DNA of 44,734 nucleotides from Chloroflexota bacterium (GTDB lineage Bacteria > Chloroflexota > Chloroflexia > Chloroflexales > Roseiflexaceae): NCBI GenBank assembly GCA_018969485.1, contig JAGWYG010000020.1:1-44734 (forward strand). The letters run 5' to 3'. Position 1 is the stretch's first letter. Each line of letters starts with the position of its first letter. Positions 33,701 through 42,468 of this stretch are shown here, one piece after another. Under the pieces are notes generated by a model. It did no database searches. It saw only the letters and a list, made by a program, of their open reading frames with translations, and was not told the DNA's origin. The translations under genes and the position numbers were made by a program.

Positions 33701-35360
33701 CAAGATGGCGCAGGGCTCCAAGCCCGGCGAGGGCGGCCAGATTCCCGGGCAGAAAGTCACCGAGGAGATCGCGCGCAATCGCTACACCACGCCCGGCGTG
33801 CCGCTGATCTCGCCGCCGCCGCACCACGACATCTACAGCATCGAGGACCTCGCCCAGCTGATCTATGACCTGAAGCAGGTCAACCCGCGCGCGGCCGTCT
33901 CGGTGAAGCTGGTGGCCGAAGCTGGCGTCGGCACCGTGGCCGCCGGCGTGGCCAAGGGCGGTGCCGATGTGGTGCACATCTCGGGCCATTCGGGCGGGAC
34001 TGGCGCCTCGCCGCTGTCGTCGATCAAGAATGCCGGGGTCAACTGGGAGCTCGGTCTGGCCGAATCGCAGCAGACGCTGGTGATCAACGATCTGCGCGGC
34101 CGGGTGCGCCTGCGCGTCGATGGTGGCCTGAAGACGGGCCGCGACGTGGTGCTGGCGGCGCTGCTCGGCGCCGATGAGTTCTCGTTCGGCACGGCAGCGC
34201 TGGTCGCCGAGGGGTGCGTCATGGCGCGCACCTGTCATTCGAACAATTGCCCGGTGGGCATCGCGACCCAGCGCCCCGAGCTGCGGGCCAAGTTCACCGG
34301 CACCCCCGAGGATGTGGCGCACTTCTTCATGCATGTGGCGCTGGAAGTGCGCGAGCTGCTGGCCGAGCTCGGCGCCCGCTCGGTCGCCGAGCTGGTCGGA
34401 CGCAGCGATCGGCTGCGCCAGGTCTCGCGTGGCGTCGCCGGCAGCGATGTAGTCGACCTGACGCGCCTGCTGCAGCGGGTCGATGTGGCTGATGCGGCGA
34501 TCCGCAACGCCCAGCCGGCCAATGGTCGCATCGGCGTCGATGTGCTCAATGCGCGGCTGCTCGCCGACGCGGCGCCGGCGCTGGACGATGGCGTGACGAC
34601 GGAGTTGGCGTACCCGATCGGCAATGTCGATCGCACGATCGGGGCGACGCTGGCGGGCGAGATCGGGCGGCGCTTCGGCGTGCAGGGGTTGCCCGAAGGC
34701 ACGATCACCGTAGCATTCCAGGGCAGCGCCGGCCAGAGCTTCGGGGCGTTCCTTGCGCCGGGCATGCGCCTGGTGCTGACGGGCGAGTCGAACGACTATG
34801 TCGGCAAGGGGATGGCCGGCGGCGAGATCGTGGTGCGGCCGTCGCCGGCGGCGCGCTACGTCTGGCACGAGAGCTCGATCATCGGCAACACCTGCCTGTA
34901 TGGCGCGACTGGCGGGGCGCTCTACGCTGCGGGCCGCGCAGGCGAGCGCTTCGCGGTGCGCAATTCGGGTGGCATCGCCGTCGTCGAGGGCGTCGGCGAT
35001 CATGGGTGCGAGTACATGACCGGCGGCGTGGTGCTGGTGATCGGCGCGACCGGCCGGAACTTCGCGGCGGGTATGACGGGCGGCCTGGCGTATCTGTACG
35101 ATGAGCACGGCAACGTGGCGACATCGTGCAATCCTGAGATGGTCACGCTCGAGCCGCTCGAGGCGCAGGACGAGGCAAACGTGCGGGCGCTGCTGGTGCG
35201 GCATCACGAGACGACTGCGAGCCCGCGCGCTGCGGAGCTGCTGCAGCAGTGGGATGCGGTGCGCAGCCGGTTTGTGCGGGTGCAGCCGCGCGGCCTGGCG
35301 GTGGTGCGCCTGCCGCAGGCGTTGCTGGCGGTGCGCGAACGCGCCGATGCGCGGCGCTGA
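30729..35360 (+). CDS. gltB: Glutamate synthase large subunit
   Basis: 1543-residue large subunit of glutamate synthase (GOGAT), which moves the amide of glutamine to 2-oxoglutarate. A short propeptide precedes Cys22 of DACGIGFV, the nucleophile of the glutaminase domain (about 22-430). RYSTNTFPTWPLAQPFH and HNGEINT are glutaminase motifs. The FMN-binding domain includes GAEAVNPYLA, KMGIATVDSYCGAQ, and KVTEEIARNRYTTPGVPLISPPPHHDIYSIEDL. The 3Fe-4S cysteines are in CVMARTCHSNNC (C-x5-C-x4-C). The C-terminus is the GXGXG beta-helix. GAGGGG upstream supports the ATG. gltD (small subunit) is not adjacent; the next gene is convergent. Confidence 0.98.
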   Translation: MNDPLHQPSRGLYDPRFEHDACGIGFVVRLSGEASHDILTQALTAVGHMAHRGGVAADNKSGDGAGVLTQIPRVLFARELAERGLSEHLDQLAVAMCFLPADAARAARSRELVSAECQRFGLRVLGWRVVPVDRDSLGASALASCPTIEQALIVPDGTVMLSAAGRERALYIARKAIEAAALRQDLGDLAIPSMSGRTIVYKGLLIAPLLPAFYADLRDPLYTTAIAVFHQRYSTNTFPTWPLAQPFHMLSHNGEINTLWGNLTWMQAREAEWRRMPVPAIDGEPPAGAALAASIVGVGTVVDPRGSDSAMLDNVLELLVMGGRDVRHAMAMLVPEAWERVHDMPAEWRAFYQYHAGLMEPWDGPAALVFCDGDTVGLALDRNGLRPARFLVTDDGLVICGSEVGAVPIDEARIVRKGKVGPGQMIAADLRTGTFAENHEVKHALASGKPYAAWLTSQVQVLAPAGAARYGGQSAEHDQTTRTARSALLGELQQAFGYTAEELAVILRPMSRDGVEPVGSMGDDTPLAVFAERARPLYSYFKQRFAEVTNPPIDPLREELVMSLSFALGRRGNLLEERPEHAHLIRLAGPVLTDEHLATIRGLADPAYRSVTLPAVFRAADGPDAMLGALIRLCRAAEAAARDDAVLLILSDRGVDEEHVPVPALLALGAVHQHLIRAGVRTMVSLIVESGEPREVHHLACLIGMGAEAVNPYLALATVRALAVERDRAEERSRRAAPAVGPEANAQIAVEAEVNYIHALEKGLLKVMSKMGIATVDSYCGAQIFEAIGLADAVIERCFTGVPARLGGFGFHKLASDVLEHHDAAFANRLPLVASRSTLAHPGFYKFKKDGEYHAFAPTVVHALQKAASGGSYDDYRAYSRLVHQRPPTELRDVLEILPLGPALPLEAVEPLESIAMRFSTAAMSHGSTSAEAHEALSVAMNRIGGLSNSGEGGEDPARYHDERNSTIKQVASGRFGVTPAYLASGRELQIKMAQGSKPGEGGQIPGQKVTEEIARNRYTTPGVPLISPPPHHDIYSIEDLAQLIYDLKQVNPRAAVSVKLVAEAGVGTVAAGVAKGGADVVHISGHSGGTGASPLSSIKNAGVNWELGLAESQQTLVINDLRGRVRLRVDGGLKTGRDVVLAALLGADEFSFGTAALVAEGCVMARTCHSNNCPVGIATQRPELRAKFTGTPEDVAHFFMHVALEVRELLAELGARSVAELVGRSDRLRQVSRGVAGSDVVDLTRLLQRVDVADAAIRNAQPANGRIGVDVLNARLLADAAPALDDGVTTELAYPIGNVDRTIGATLAGEIGRRFGVQGLPEGTITVAFQGSAGQSFGAFLAPGMRLVLTGESNDYVGKGMAGGEIVVRPSPAARYVWHESSIIGNTCLYGATGGALYAAGRAGERFAVRNSGGIAVVEGVGDHGCEYMTGGVVLVIGATGRNFAAGMTGGLAYLYDEHGNVATSCNPEMVTLEPLEAQDEANVRALLVRHHETTASPRAAELLQQWDAVRSRFVRVQPRGLAVVRLPQALLAVRERADARR

Positions 35361-35390
35361 GGTGCTGGCGCGTGACATGCCGGCGCATGC

Positions 35391-36050
35391 TCACGACGAT
35401 GGCTGGCGGGGGCTGCGGCTGCGCGCCAGCGCCAGCCCGGTGATGGTGCGTGCCCCTGCGGCGCGGAGCGCCTCGCCGCAGGCGTGCATCGTCGCGCCGG
35501 TGGTGAGCACGTCGTCGACCAGGATCACGTGCGCCGGCGGTGGAATACCACGCCAGGCGAAGGCGTCTGCGACGTTGGCCTGGCGCTCGCGGGCGTCGAG
35601 GTGTGCCTGTGGCGGCGTATCGCGCTGGCGCACCAGTTGGTCGAGCAGGCGCCCGCGGCTGATGCCGGCGAGCGCACCCGCCAGCAGGGCAGCCTGGTTG
35701 AATCCGCGGCGCGCCAGCCGGGTGGCGTGCAGCGGCACCGGCACAAACGCGCTGCCGGGCGTCAGGCACTCGGGAACGCGCTGCGCGATCAGGGTGCCGG
35801 CGAGCCGTGCCACGCGCCGCTCGCGGCGATACTTGAGCCGATGGACGATCTGGCGCATGGTGTGGTTGTACACGTACGCGATGTGCGTCGCCTGCTGCGC
35901 CGCCAGCAGCATCGGCGGCGGCTCGTCGTACCATTCCAGCGTGCGCCGGCAGCCGGCGCACAGGCTGCCGGCGTGGCGCTCGCAGGCGACGCAGCGCTCG
36001 GGAAAGATCCAGGCCAGCCAGCGCTCACACCATACGTCGATCCAGGACAT
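35391..36050 (-). CDS. comF: ComF-family phosphoribosyltransferase-like protein
   Basis: 219-residue ComF/GntX family protein, linked to DNA uptake in competent bacteria. The N-terminal zinc finger uses Cys20, Cys23, Cys31 and Cys34 (CVAC, then CAGC). The PRTase domain has the PRPP-binding signature VILVDDVLTTGAT, and FVPVPLHATRLARRGFNQA is the family motif. The start at 36050 (MSWIDVWCERW) is preferred over the frame start at 36122 because an N-terminus close to the zinc finger is usual. It lies 30 bases from the convergent gltB end. Confidence 0.92.
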   Translation of the reverse strand: MSWIDVWCERWLAWIFPERCVACERHAGSLCAGCRRTLEWYDEPPPMLLAAQQATHIAYVYNHTMRQIVHRLKYRRERRVARLAGTLIAQRVPECLTPGSAFVPVPLHATRLARRGFNQAALLAGALAGISRGRLLDQLVRQRDTPPQAHLDARERQANVADAFAWRGIPPPAHVILVDDVLTTGATMHACGEALRAAGARTITGLALARSRSPRQPSS

Positions 36051-36257
36051 CCTGCCCCCCGATATCATGCCGGCGCATCGCACCACCGCGCGCCCGCCGC
36101 CTGCCGATGGCGTCCTGATCATCGCTGGTTCGGGACGCCCGGGCTATCCCCCGCGCGGGTGATGCGCCGCGATCCGCCCGACGCCAGCGGGCGGGACGCA
36201 CCGCAGCCGCATGCGGTGGCGCCGGCCGGCCCAGAGCAGACCGGCGGGTCCGGCGGC

Positions 36258-36285
36258 CTGACGATGGCTGCGGCACGGGTATAAT
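36258..36285 (+). promoter_or_regulatory. Promoter of valS
   Basis: CTGACG (36258-36263) and a consensus TATAAT (36280-36285) are 16 bases apart. The start codon is 36 bases after the -10 box, so no room exists for a T-box leader. Confidence 0.7.
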
Positions 36286-36321
36286 AGGCACAGGGCTCCG
36301 TTGAAAGCGATGGTGGGAATC

Positions 36322-39054
36322 ATGACAGCACCCGGGATAGCGCGCCCGACCGAGATGGCACGGGCGTACGAGGCGCAACAGATCGAAGAGCGGCTCTACG
36401 CATGGTGGCAGGACAGCGGGTGGTTCCAGCCAGCCGGCGATGCTGCGCGTGCGCCGTTCGTCGTATCGATGCCGCCCCCCAACGTCACCGGCGAGCTGCA
36501 CATGGGGCACGCCATGTTCGTCACGATCGAAGACGTGCTGGTGCGCTGGCGCCGCATGTGCGGCGATGCTGCGCTGTGGCTGCCCGGCACCGATCACGCC
36601 GGCATCGCCACCCAGTCGCAGGTCGAGAAGCTGCTGCGCAGCGAGGGCAGCAGCCGCGAAGCCGTCGGCCGCGAGGAGTTCCTGCGCCGCACCTGGGCCT
36701 GGAAAGCGCGCTACGGCGGCGAGATCACGCGCCAACTGCGGCGTCTGGGCGCATCGTGTGACTGGTCGCGCGAGCGGTTCACCCTCGATCCGGGATTGTC
36801 GTACGCGGTGCGCGCGGCGTTCAAGCGGCTGTACGACGACGGCCTGATCTACCGCGGCACCTATCTCGTCAACTGGTCGCCCGCCCTGCAGACCGCCGTG
36901 AGCGATCTCGAGGTCGAGCACGAGGAGCGTCAGGTGAGCCTGGCGCATCTGCGCTATCCGCTGGTGCCGCTCGACGGCCCGCCGCCCGGCACGGCATCGT
37001 GGGGCTCGGGCGCGTGGGCGGCGCCAGCCACCGAGTTCATCACCGTGGCGACGACGCGCCCCGAGACGCTGATGGGCGATACCGCCGTCGCGGTCAATCC
37101 CGCCGATGAGCGCTACCGGGCCCTGATCGGGCGCGATGTGCTGCTGCCGGTCGTGGGCCGGCGCATTCCGATCATCGCCGATGACTACGCCGATCCGGCG
37201 TTCGGCAGCGGTGCGGTGAAGATCACGCCGGCGCACGATCCGAACGACTACCAGGTGGCGCTGCGCCACGGGTTGCCGATGATCAACGTGATGAACCGCG
37301 ATGCGACCCTCAATGAGCATGCGGGCTGCTACGCCGGCCTCGAGCGCTTCGCCGCGCGCCGCGCGGTGCTCGCCGATCTCGAGCGCGAGGGCTTGCTGGC
37401 GGGCATGCAGCCCCACACCATGTCGGTCGGGATCAGTCAGCGCGGCGGCGAGATCATCGAGCCGCTGCTCAGCGAGCAGTGGTTCGTGCGCGCCCGCCCG
37501 CTGGCCGAGCTGGCGGCGGCCGCCGTGCGTGATGGCGCGGTGCGCATCGTGCCCGAACGCTTCGAGAAGGTGTACTTCCACTGGATGGACACCATCCAGG
37601 ACTGGTGCATCAGCCGGCAGTTGTGGTGGGGGCATCGCATTCCGGTGTGGTACGCCGCCGATGGCACCATGATCGTGCCCGGCCCCGATGATCCTGAGCC
37701 ACAGGGGCCAGGCATCACCCAGGATCCGGACGTCCTGGATACCTGGTTCTCGAGCGGGCTGTGGCCGTTCTCGACGCTCGGCTGGCCGCATGCGACGGCC
37801 GATCTGCAGCGCTTCTACCCGACGAGCGTGATGGAGACCGGCTACGACATCCTGTTCTTCTGGGTGGCGCGCATGATGATGCTCGGCTGCTACCTCACCG
37901 GCCAGGCGCCGTTCCACACGATCTATCTGCACGGGCTGGTGCGCGATCGCGATGGGCGGAAGATGAGCAAGAGCTATGGCAATGTGGTCAACCCGCTCGA
38001 GGTGATGGACCAGTACGGCACCGATGCGCTGCGCTATACGCTGGTGACCAGCAGCACGCCGGGGCAGGATCTCAACCTCAATCCCGAGCGCATCGAGGCG
38101 GCGCGCAACTTTGCCAACAAGATCTGGAATGTGACGCGCTTCGTGCTCACGAAATGCGACGAAGTCGCGGCGGTGGCACCTGCGCCGGCGACGCTGGCGG
38201 ATCGCTGGATCCTCGCCGGGTACGATCGCTGCTGTGGTGAGGTGCAGCGCCTGCTGTCGGCCTATCAGTTCGGCGAGGCTGGCCGCCAGATCCACGAGTT
38301 CTTCTGGTCGGAGTTGGCCGACTGGTACGTGGAGGTGGCCAAGGTGCAACTCGAGGGCGATGCGCCACGGCGCGTGGCGACACAGCAGACGCTGCTGCGG
38401 GTGCTCGAGGGTAGCCTGCGCCTGCTGCATCCGTTCATGCCGTTCGTGACCGAGGAAGCCTGGCAGTATCTGACGCGCGCCGTGCGGCAGGTGTGGCCCG
38501 GCCGCGCGCTGCCGCCGAGTGTGATGATCGCGGACTACCCGCAGGCCGCGGATCTGGACGACGACGCGGCGCTGCGCGGGTTTGCCCTGGTGCAGGAGAT
38601 CATCCGCGGGATCCGCAATGTCCGCAACGAGTACCGCGTCGAGCCGGCACGCTGGGTGACGGTGAGCATCGCGGCGGGCGCACAGACCGAACTGCTCGAG
38701 ACGCAGCGCGCGCTCATCGGGCGCCTCGCGCGGGTCGCCGACGACCATCTCGCTATCGTGCCGGCATTCGCGACGCCGCCGCGCGCCGCGGCGACGGTGG
38801 TCATCGGCAGCGTGGAGGTGTCGCTGCCGCTGGCCGGGTTGATCGACCTGGCTGCCGAACGCGCCCGGCTGGCCCGCGAACTGGAGGCCGCCGACGCCGA
38901 TGTGACACGACGCGAGGCGCGCCTCGGCAGCGAACAGTTCGTCGCCCGCGCCCCGGCTGCTGTAGTGCAGCGCGAACGCGATGGGCTTGCAGCGGCACGC
39001 GAGGCCGTCGCACGCCTGCGCCAGCGGCTGGACGACGTGAGCGACCCGGCGTGA
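36322..39054 (+). CDS. valS: Valyl-tRNA synthetase
   Basis: 910-residue class I aminoacyl-tRNA synthetase that charges tRNA-Val. The HIGH motif appears as HMGH (60-63) in GELHMGHAMF, KMSKS is in GRKMSKSYGN, the editing domain includes TTRPETLMGDTAVAVNP and the ATP site WWGHRIPVWY; the C-terminus is the tRNA-binding coiled coil (about 840-905). ATG 36322 is preferred: GGTGGGA lies upstream, while ATG 36310 and TTG 36301 have weaker sites. It is the first of four plus-strand genes running to 41.5 kb. Confidence 0.98.
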   Translation: MTAPGIARPTEMARAYEAQQIEERLYAWWQDSGWFQPAGDAARAPFVVSMPPPNVTGELHMGHAMFVTIEDVLVRWRRMCGDAALWLPGTDHAGIATQSQVEKLLRSEGSSREAVGREEFLRRTWAWKARYGGEITRQLRRLGASCDWSRERFTLDPGLSYAVRAAFKRLYDDGLIYRGTYLVNWSPALQTAVSDLEVEHEERQVSLAHLRYPLVPLDGPPPGTASWGSGAWAAPATEFITVATTRPETLMGDTAVAVNPADERYRALIGRDVLLPVVGRRIPIIADDYADPAFGSGAVKITPAHDPNDYQVALRHGLPMINVMNRDATLNEHAGCYAGLERFAARRAVLADLEREGLLAGMQPHTMSVGISQRGGEIIEPLLSEQWFVRARPLAELAAAAVRDGAVRIVPERFEKVYFHWMDTIQDWCISRQLWWGHRIPVWYAADGTMIVPGPDDPEPQGPGITQDPDVLDTWFSSGLWPFSTLGWPHATADLQRFYPTSVMETGYDILFFWVARMMMLGCYLTGQAPFHTIYLHGLVRDRDGRKMSKSYGNVVNPLEVMDQYGTDALRYTLVTSSTPGQDLNLNPERIEAARNFANKIWNVTRFVLTKCDEVAAVAPAPATLADRWILAGYDRCCGEVQRLLSAYQFGEAGRQIHEFFWSELADWYVEVAKVQLEGDAPRRVATQQTLLRVLEGSLRLLHPFMPFVTEEAWQYLTRAVRQVWPGRALPPSVMIADYPQAADLDDDAALRGFALVQEIIRGIRNVRNEYRVEPARWVTVSIAAGAQTELLETQRALIGRLARVADDHLAIVPAFATPPRAAATVVIGSVEVSLPLAGLIDLAAERARLARELEAADADVTRREARLGSEQFVARAPAAVVQRERDGLAAAREAVARLRQRLDDVSDPA

Positions 39055-39193
39055 GCCGAGCGCGGGCGTTGGGGCTTCGACGATATCCACTGCCGGCGGT
39101 GCGTCCGCCGGAGCGTACCCGACTGATCCGGCATCACGGTGTCGGACGCATGCCGCCGGGCAGCACCCCTGCCTGGCGGACGAAGCAGGAGCG

Positions 39194-40237
39194 ATGAGCG
39201 CACACCATGTCCTGATCACCGGCGGCGCCGGCTTTCTGGGAATCAACCTCACCCGCGCGCTGCTGCGCCACGGCATGCAGGTCACGTCGCTCGACATCGC
39301 GCCGTTCGACTATCCCGAGCGCGATCGCGTGCGCTGCGTGCCGGGGGATATCCGCGATCGGGCGGCGGTCGACCAGGCGATGCACGGCGTCGATCTGGTG
39401 GTGCATACTGCGGCGGCGCTGCCACACTACCGACGCGAGGATATCTTCACCACCGATATCGATGGCACGCGCACGGTCATGCAGTCGGCGCTCGATCATG
39501 GCGTGCAGCGGGCGGTGCATATCTCCTCGACGGCCGTCTACGGCATCCCCGATCATCATCCCCTCGTCGAGGATGATCGCCTGCAGGGCGTCGGGCCGTA
39601 TGGCGAGGCCAAGGTGCGCGCCGAGGCGGTCTGCCTCGAGTTTCGCGAACGGGGCCTGTGCGTGCCGATCATCCGGCCCAAGTCGTTCATCGGGCCCGAG
39701 CGGCTCGGCGTGTTCGCACTGCTGTACGACTGGGCTCACGACGGTCGTGGCTTTCCGATGATCGGCAGCGGCACCAATCGCTATCAGTTGCTCGATGTCG
39801 CCGACCTGTGCGATGCGATCATCCTCGCGCTGACGCTCGATGCCGCCCGCGTCAACGACACCTTCAACATCGGTGCCCGTGATTTCACGACGATGCGCGA
39901 GGACTATCAGGCGGTGCTTGATGACGCCGGCTTCGGCAAGCGCATCGTGCCCCTACCGGCGGCCCCCGTCATCTGGACGCTCCGCTTTCTCGAGGTGCTG
40001 CGCCTCTCGCCGCTGTACAAGTGGGTCTATGAGACCGCTGCCACCGACTCGTTCGTGTCGATCGAGAAGGCCGAGCGCGTGCTCGGCTGGGATCCGCGCT
40101 ATTCCAACAAAGATGCGCTGGTACGCAACTATCGCTGGTATGTCGAGCATCTCGACAGTTTCGCCGGACGGTCGGGCGTCTCGCATCGGGTGCCGTGGAA
40201 GCAGGGCATCCTGGCGCTGGCGAAGGTGTTCTTCTAG
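39194..40237 (+). CDS. NAD-dependent epimerase/dehydratase (extended SDR)
   Basis: 347-residue extended short-chain dehydrogenase acting on nucleotide-sugar or sterol-like substrates. The NAD site is ITGGAGFLGINLTRALL, the active site has ISSTAVYG and Tyr136-x3-Lys140 (GPYGEAK). The C-terminal half has TFNIGARDFTTM and WDPRYSNKDAL. GCAGGAG just upstream supports the ATG. The stop codon is 10 bases before the next start, so the two are co-transcribed. The substrate is not fixed by sequence. Confidence 0.92.
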   Translation: MSAHHVLITGGAGFLGINLTRALLRHGMQVTSLDIAPFDYPERDRVRCVPGDIRDRAAVDQAMHGVDLVVHTAAALPHYRREDIFTTDIDGTRTVMQSALDHGVQRAVHISSTAVYGIPDHHPLVEDDRLQGVGPYGEAKVRAEAVCLEFRERGLCVPIIRPKSFIGPERLGVFALLYDWAHDGRGFPMIGSGTNRYQLLDVADLCDAIILALTLDAARVNDTFNIGARDFTTMREDYQAVLDDAGFGKRIVPLPAAPVIWTLRFLEVLRLSPLYKWVYETAATDSFVSIEKAERVLGWDPRYSNKDALVRNYRWYVEHLDSFAGRSGVSHRVPWKQGILALAKVFF

Positions 40238-40246
40238 GAGGCGATG

Positions 40247-41011
40247 ATGGAGCTCCGGTTTGATGATCGCGTGGTGCTGATCACGGGGGCGAGCACGGGC
40301 ATCGGCGCGGCGCTGGCGCGTGGCTTCGCCGGGGCTGGCGCCGCGGTGGTGGTGCACTTTGGCCAGAGCGGCGCGGCGGCGGCGGCGGTGGCCGATGAGA
40401 TCGCCGCGGCCGGCGGGCAGGCGCTGCTCCACCAGGCGGATGTGCGCGACGGCGCGGCGCTGGCCGGGCTGCGCGACGCGGCGCTGGCCCGCTTCGGCCG
40501 CATCGATGTGCTGATCAACAATGCTGGCAGTATGGTGCGCCGCATGCCGATCGCCGACGCCGATGATGCGCTGCTGCACGAGGTGATCGACATCAACTTC
40601 ACCGCGACGGTGGCGCTGTCGCGGCTGGTGATCCCGACGATGCGGGCGCAGGGTGGCGGCACGATCATCAATGTGACGTCTGTGGCGGCGCGGCATGGCG
40701 GTGGCGCCGGCGCCGTGCTGTATGCGGCCAGCAAGGGCGCCGTGAGCACGTTCACCCGGGGGTTGGCCAAAGAACTGGCAGGATCACGCATCCGCGTCAA
40801 TGCGCTCGCGCCGGGCGTGATCATCACCCCATTCCATGACCGCTTCACCAACGAGCAGCAGATGGCGGCAATGGTAGCGACCATCCCGCTGGGCCGTGCG
40901 GGGACGCCCGACGAGTGCGTCGGCGCGGCGCTGTTCCTCGCGTCGGATGCGCTCAGCGGCTATATCACCGGGCAGATCATCGAGATCAACGGTGGGCAGT
41001 ACATGCCCTGA
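40247..41011 (+). CDS. SDR-family oxidoreductase
   Basis: 254-residue classical SDR (FabG-like fold). The cofactor loop is TGASTGIG (13-20), NNAG appears as INNAGSMVRR, and the catalytic Tyr159 and Lys163 sit in LYAASKGAV after the Ser of NVTSVAA. The C-terminal GQIIEINGGQYMP is typical. AGGAGG (40236-40241) is 2 bases from ATG 40244 and 5 bases from ATG 40247, so the second is chosen. It directly follows an epimerase gene and may act on a related sugar or keto-acid; the substrate is unknown. Confidence 0.93.
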   Translation: MELRFDDRVVLITGASTGIGAALARGFAGAGAAVVVHFGQSGAAAAAVADEIAAAGGQALLHQADVRDGAALAGLRDAALARFGRIDVLINNAGSMVRRMPIADADDALLHEVIDINFTATVALSRLVIPTMRAQGGGTIINVTSVAARHGGGAGAVLYAASKGAVSTFTRGLAKELAGSRIRVNALAPGVIITPFHDRFTNEQQMAAMVATIPLGRAGTPDECVGAALFLASDALSGYITGQIIEINGGQYMP

Positions 41012-41114
41012 ACCGCTCGGCGCCGGCGGTGCGCAGGCTGCCGCCGCGCGTGGCCTGCGCCGCCGCGGCGGGTTCGCGGGCGTGCGGCATTCCCGCGGTC
41101 ATCAAGGAGGTATC

Positions 41115-41522
41115 GTGGACATCATTCGCGCCGAAACGCGCACAGCCGGCCCGGGATCACCGGCATGGTTCACCGGCGTGGCCAACGTCGAGGCGCTGTT
41201 CGCTGCGCCGGAGCCGGCGCGCGTCGCGCTCGTCAGGGTGACATTCGACCCGGGCGCGCGGACTGCCTGGCACACGCATCCGCTCGGGCAGACGCTGATC
41301 ATCACCGAGGGGTGTGGCTGGGTGCAGCGCTGGGGGAGCCCGGCTGCGGCCGTGTATCCCGGCGACGTGGTATGGTTTGCCCCCGGCGAAAAGCACTGGC
41401 ATGGCGCGACGGCGACGGGCGCGCTGACGCATGTCGCAATCCAGGAGCGTCAGGATGGCCAGACGGTCGAGTGGCTCGAGCCGGTGAGCGATGCGACGTA
41501 CGCAGCCGTCGATCAGGCGTGA
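41115..41522 (+). CDS. Cupin-domain protein
   Basis: 135-residue single-domain cupin. Likely metal ligands lie in WHTHPLGQTLIITEG (two His, one Gln/Glu) and in the second motif PGEKHWHGA. Small cupins of this type act on aromatic or sugar intermediates or are dioxygenase-like. The GTG start has AAGGAGG (41104-41110) four bases upstream. It lies downstream of the SDR gene by 103 bases and may be part of the same unit. The function is not known. Confidence 0.9.
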   Translation: MDIIRAETRTAGPGSPAWFTGVANVEALFAAPEPARVALVRVTFDPGARTAWHTHPLGQTLIITEGCGWVQRWGSPAAAVYPGDVVWFAPGEKHWHGATATGALTHVAIQERQDGQTVEWLEPVSDATYAAVDQA

Positions 41523-41599
41523 GGCCCGCGGGCGCGCCGCTGTCGCGGCGAATGGAATCAGACGACGCGATGCCGGCCAGCCGACACCGCGTCATCCAT

Positions 41600-41674
41600 T
41601 GGAGCGGGAGACGAGACTCGAACTCGCAACCCTCTGCTTGGGAAGCAGATGCGCTGCCATTGCGCCACTCCCGC
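41600..41674 (-). tRNA. tRNA-Gly (CCC anticodon)
   Basis: Read on the minus strand. The acceptor pairs GCGGGAG with CTCCCGC, followed by a U discriminator and an encoded CCA (41600-41602). The D arm is GCGC/GCGC, the anticodon stem is TCTGC/GCAGA with loop TTCCCAA giving anticodon CCC, and the T arm is GCGAG/CTCGT with loop TTCGAGT. The body is 72 bases without CCA. No intron or variable arm is present. Confidence 0.96.
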
Positions 41675-41682
41675 ATGGCCGC

Positions 41683-41712
41683 ATTGTAGCAGCGATCCCG
41701 CCATCCTGTCAA
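41683..41712 (-). promoter_or_regulatory. Promoter of tRNA-Gly
   Basis: On the minus strand TTGACA (41707-41712, perfect) and TACAAT (41683-41688) are 18 bases apart. The mature tRNA begins 9 bases after the -10 box. Confidence 0.75.
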
Positions 41713-41800
41713 GAATCGCCGGCGTCGCCAGGGCACCGTCAGCCTCAGCGGCCCAGCGGGGCCGATCCGGGTGAACTGCCACGCTCGCCGGAGGTGTCTG

Positions 41801-42175
41801 ATGAACCGGCCGCAGGAACGCACGCTGCCGGCCGTGTTGGCCGCTCTCCCGGACCCGCGCAGCGCACGTGGAACATGCCGTATCTGGGTGCTGTTGCTCA
41901 CGCTGCCCGCAGCCGGCCTGGCCAGCAGGCGCCGAACTACACTCAACAGGCTGCACGCGCACGCAGGAACACCACCGTCCTTGCCGTACCCGGGGGTGCC
42001 ATCCTGGGCACTCGCACGGCGTGCGTCCTACGCATCACGGTACGGCAGCGCACCTGTCTGGCATCATCGGGCACACTACATCACGATGCCAGCCGGCGGG
42101 CTGCTGGACGATCGTGGATCGGTCGTTGGCGGGCGGCGCACGCGTGGGCCGAACGGCTGCCCACGGCCCACGTAA
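41801..42175 (+). pseudogene. Possible ISAs1/H-repeat transposase N-terminal remnant
   Basis: A 124-codon frame with GGAGGTG upstream of the ATG begins MNRPQERTLPAVLAALPDPR, followed by SARG and a hydrophobic stretch. The LPDPRSxRG motif and position match the start of ISAs1/H-repeat-associated transposases, which have PDPRS-x-RG then a Leu/Ala-rich helix. After about 45 codons the resemblance ends. No catalytic core or terminal inverted repeats were seen. It is probably a decayed fragment next to the tRNA-Gly gene; an unrelated short protein cannot be excluded. Confidence 0.45.
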
Positions 42176-42468
42176 CTGGATGCATATGCGGGGTACCCCG
42201 ACGGTGTCGCCCGCATCACGATCGCCCGCCCGTGGGTAGCGGCGATGTTCCGCAGTAGCATCTGCAGGTCGTGGATGATTGCCGCCAACGCGCAGCCTTC
42301 GGGATGCGGCGAGTCTGCTGATCCACCGTCTGCCAGGATAGCACGTCGTTCGGCAACATTCGCCGCCGCGCCCCACTCGTCCCGCAGGCCATCGATCGCA
42401 CGCGAATCCGGCCCGCGCGCCTGAGTTGCGACACGCGCTGGTAGCCCGCCCCACACCCCGCGGTGCCG
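42176..42468. other. Gene-free stretch downstream of the transposase remnant
   Basis: About 300 bases with no frame of good coding character. Small overlapping frames occur on both strands but carry no recognisable motif. It may be further decayed mobile DNA. Confidence 0.5.

Noticed and set aside
36123-36321. A T-box leader controlling valS
   Set aside because: The promoter lies only 36 bases before the start codon and no T-box consensus was found.
36025-39297. A 1090-codon minus-strand frame opposite valS
   Set aside because: It lies antisense to a certain valS and has skewed Arg/His composition, so it is a shadow.
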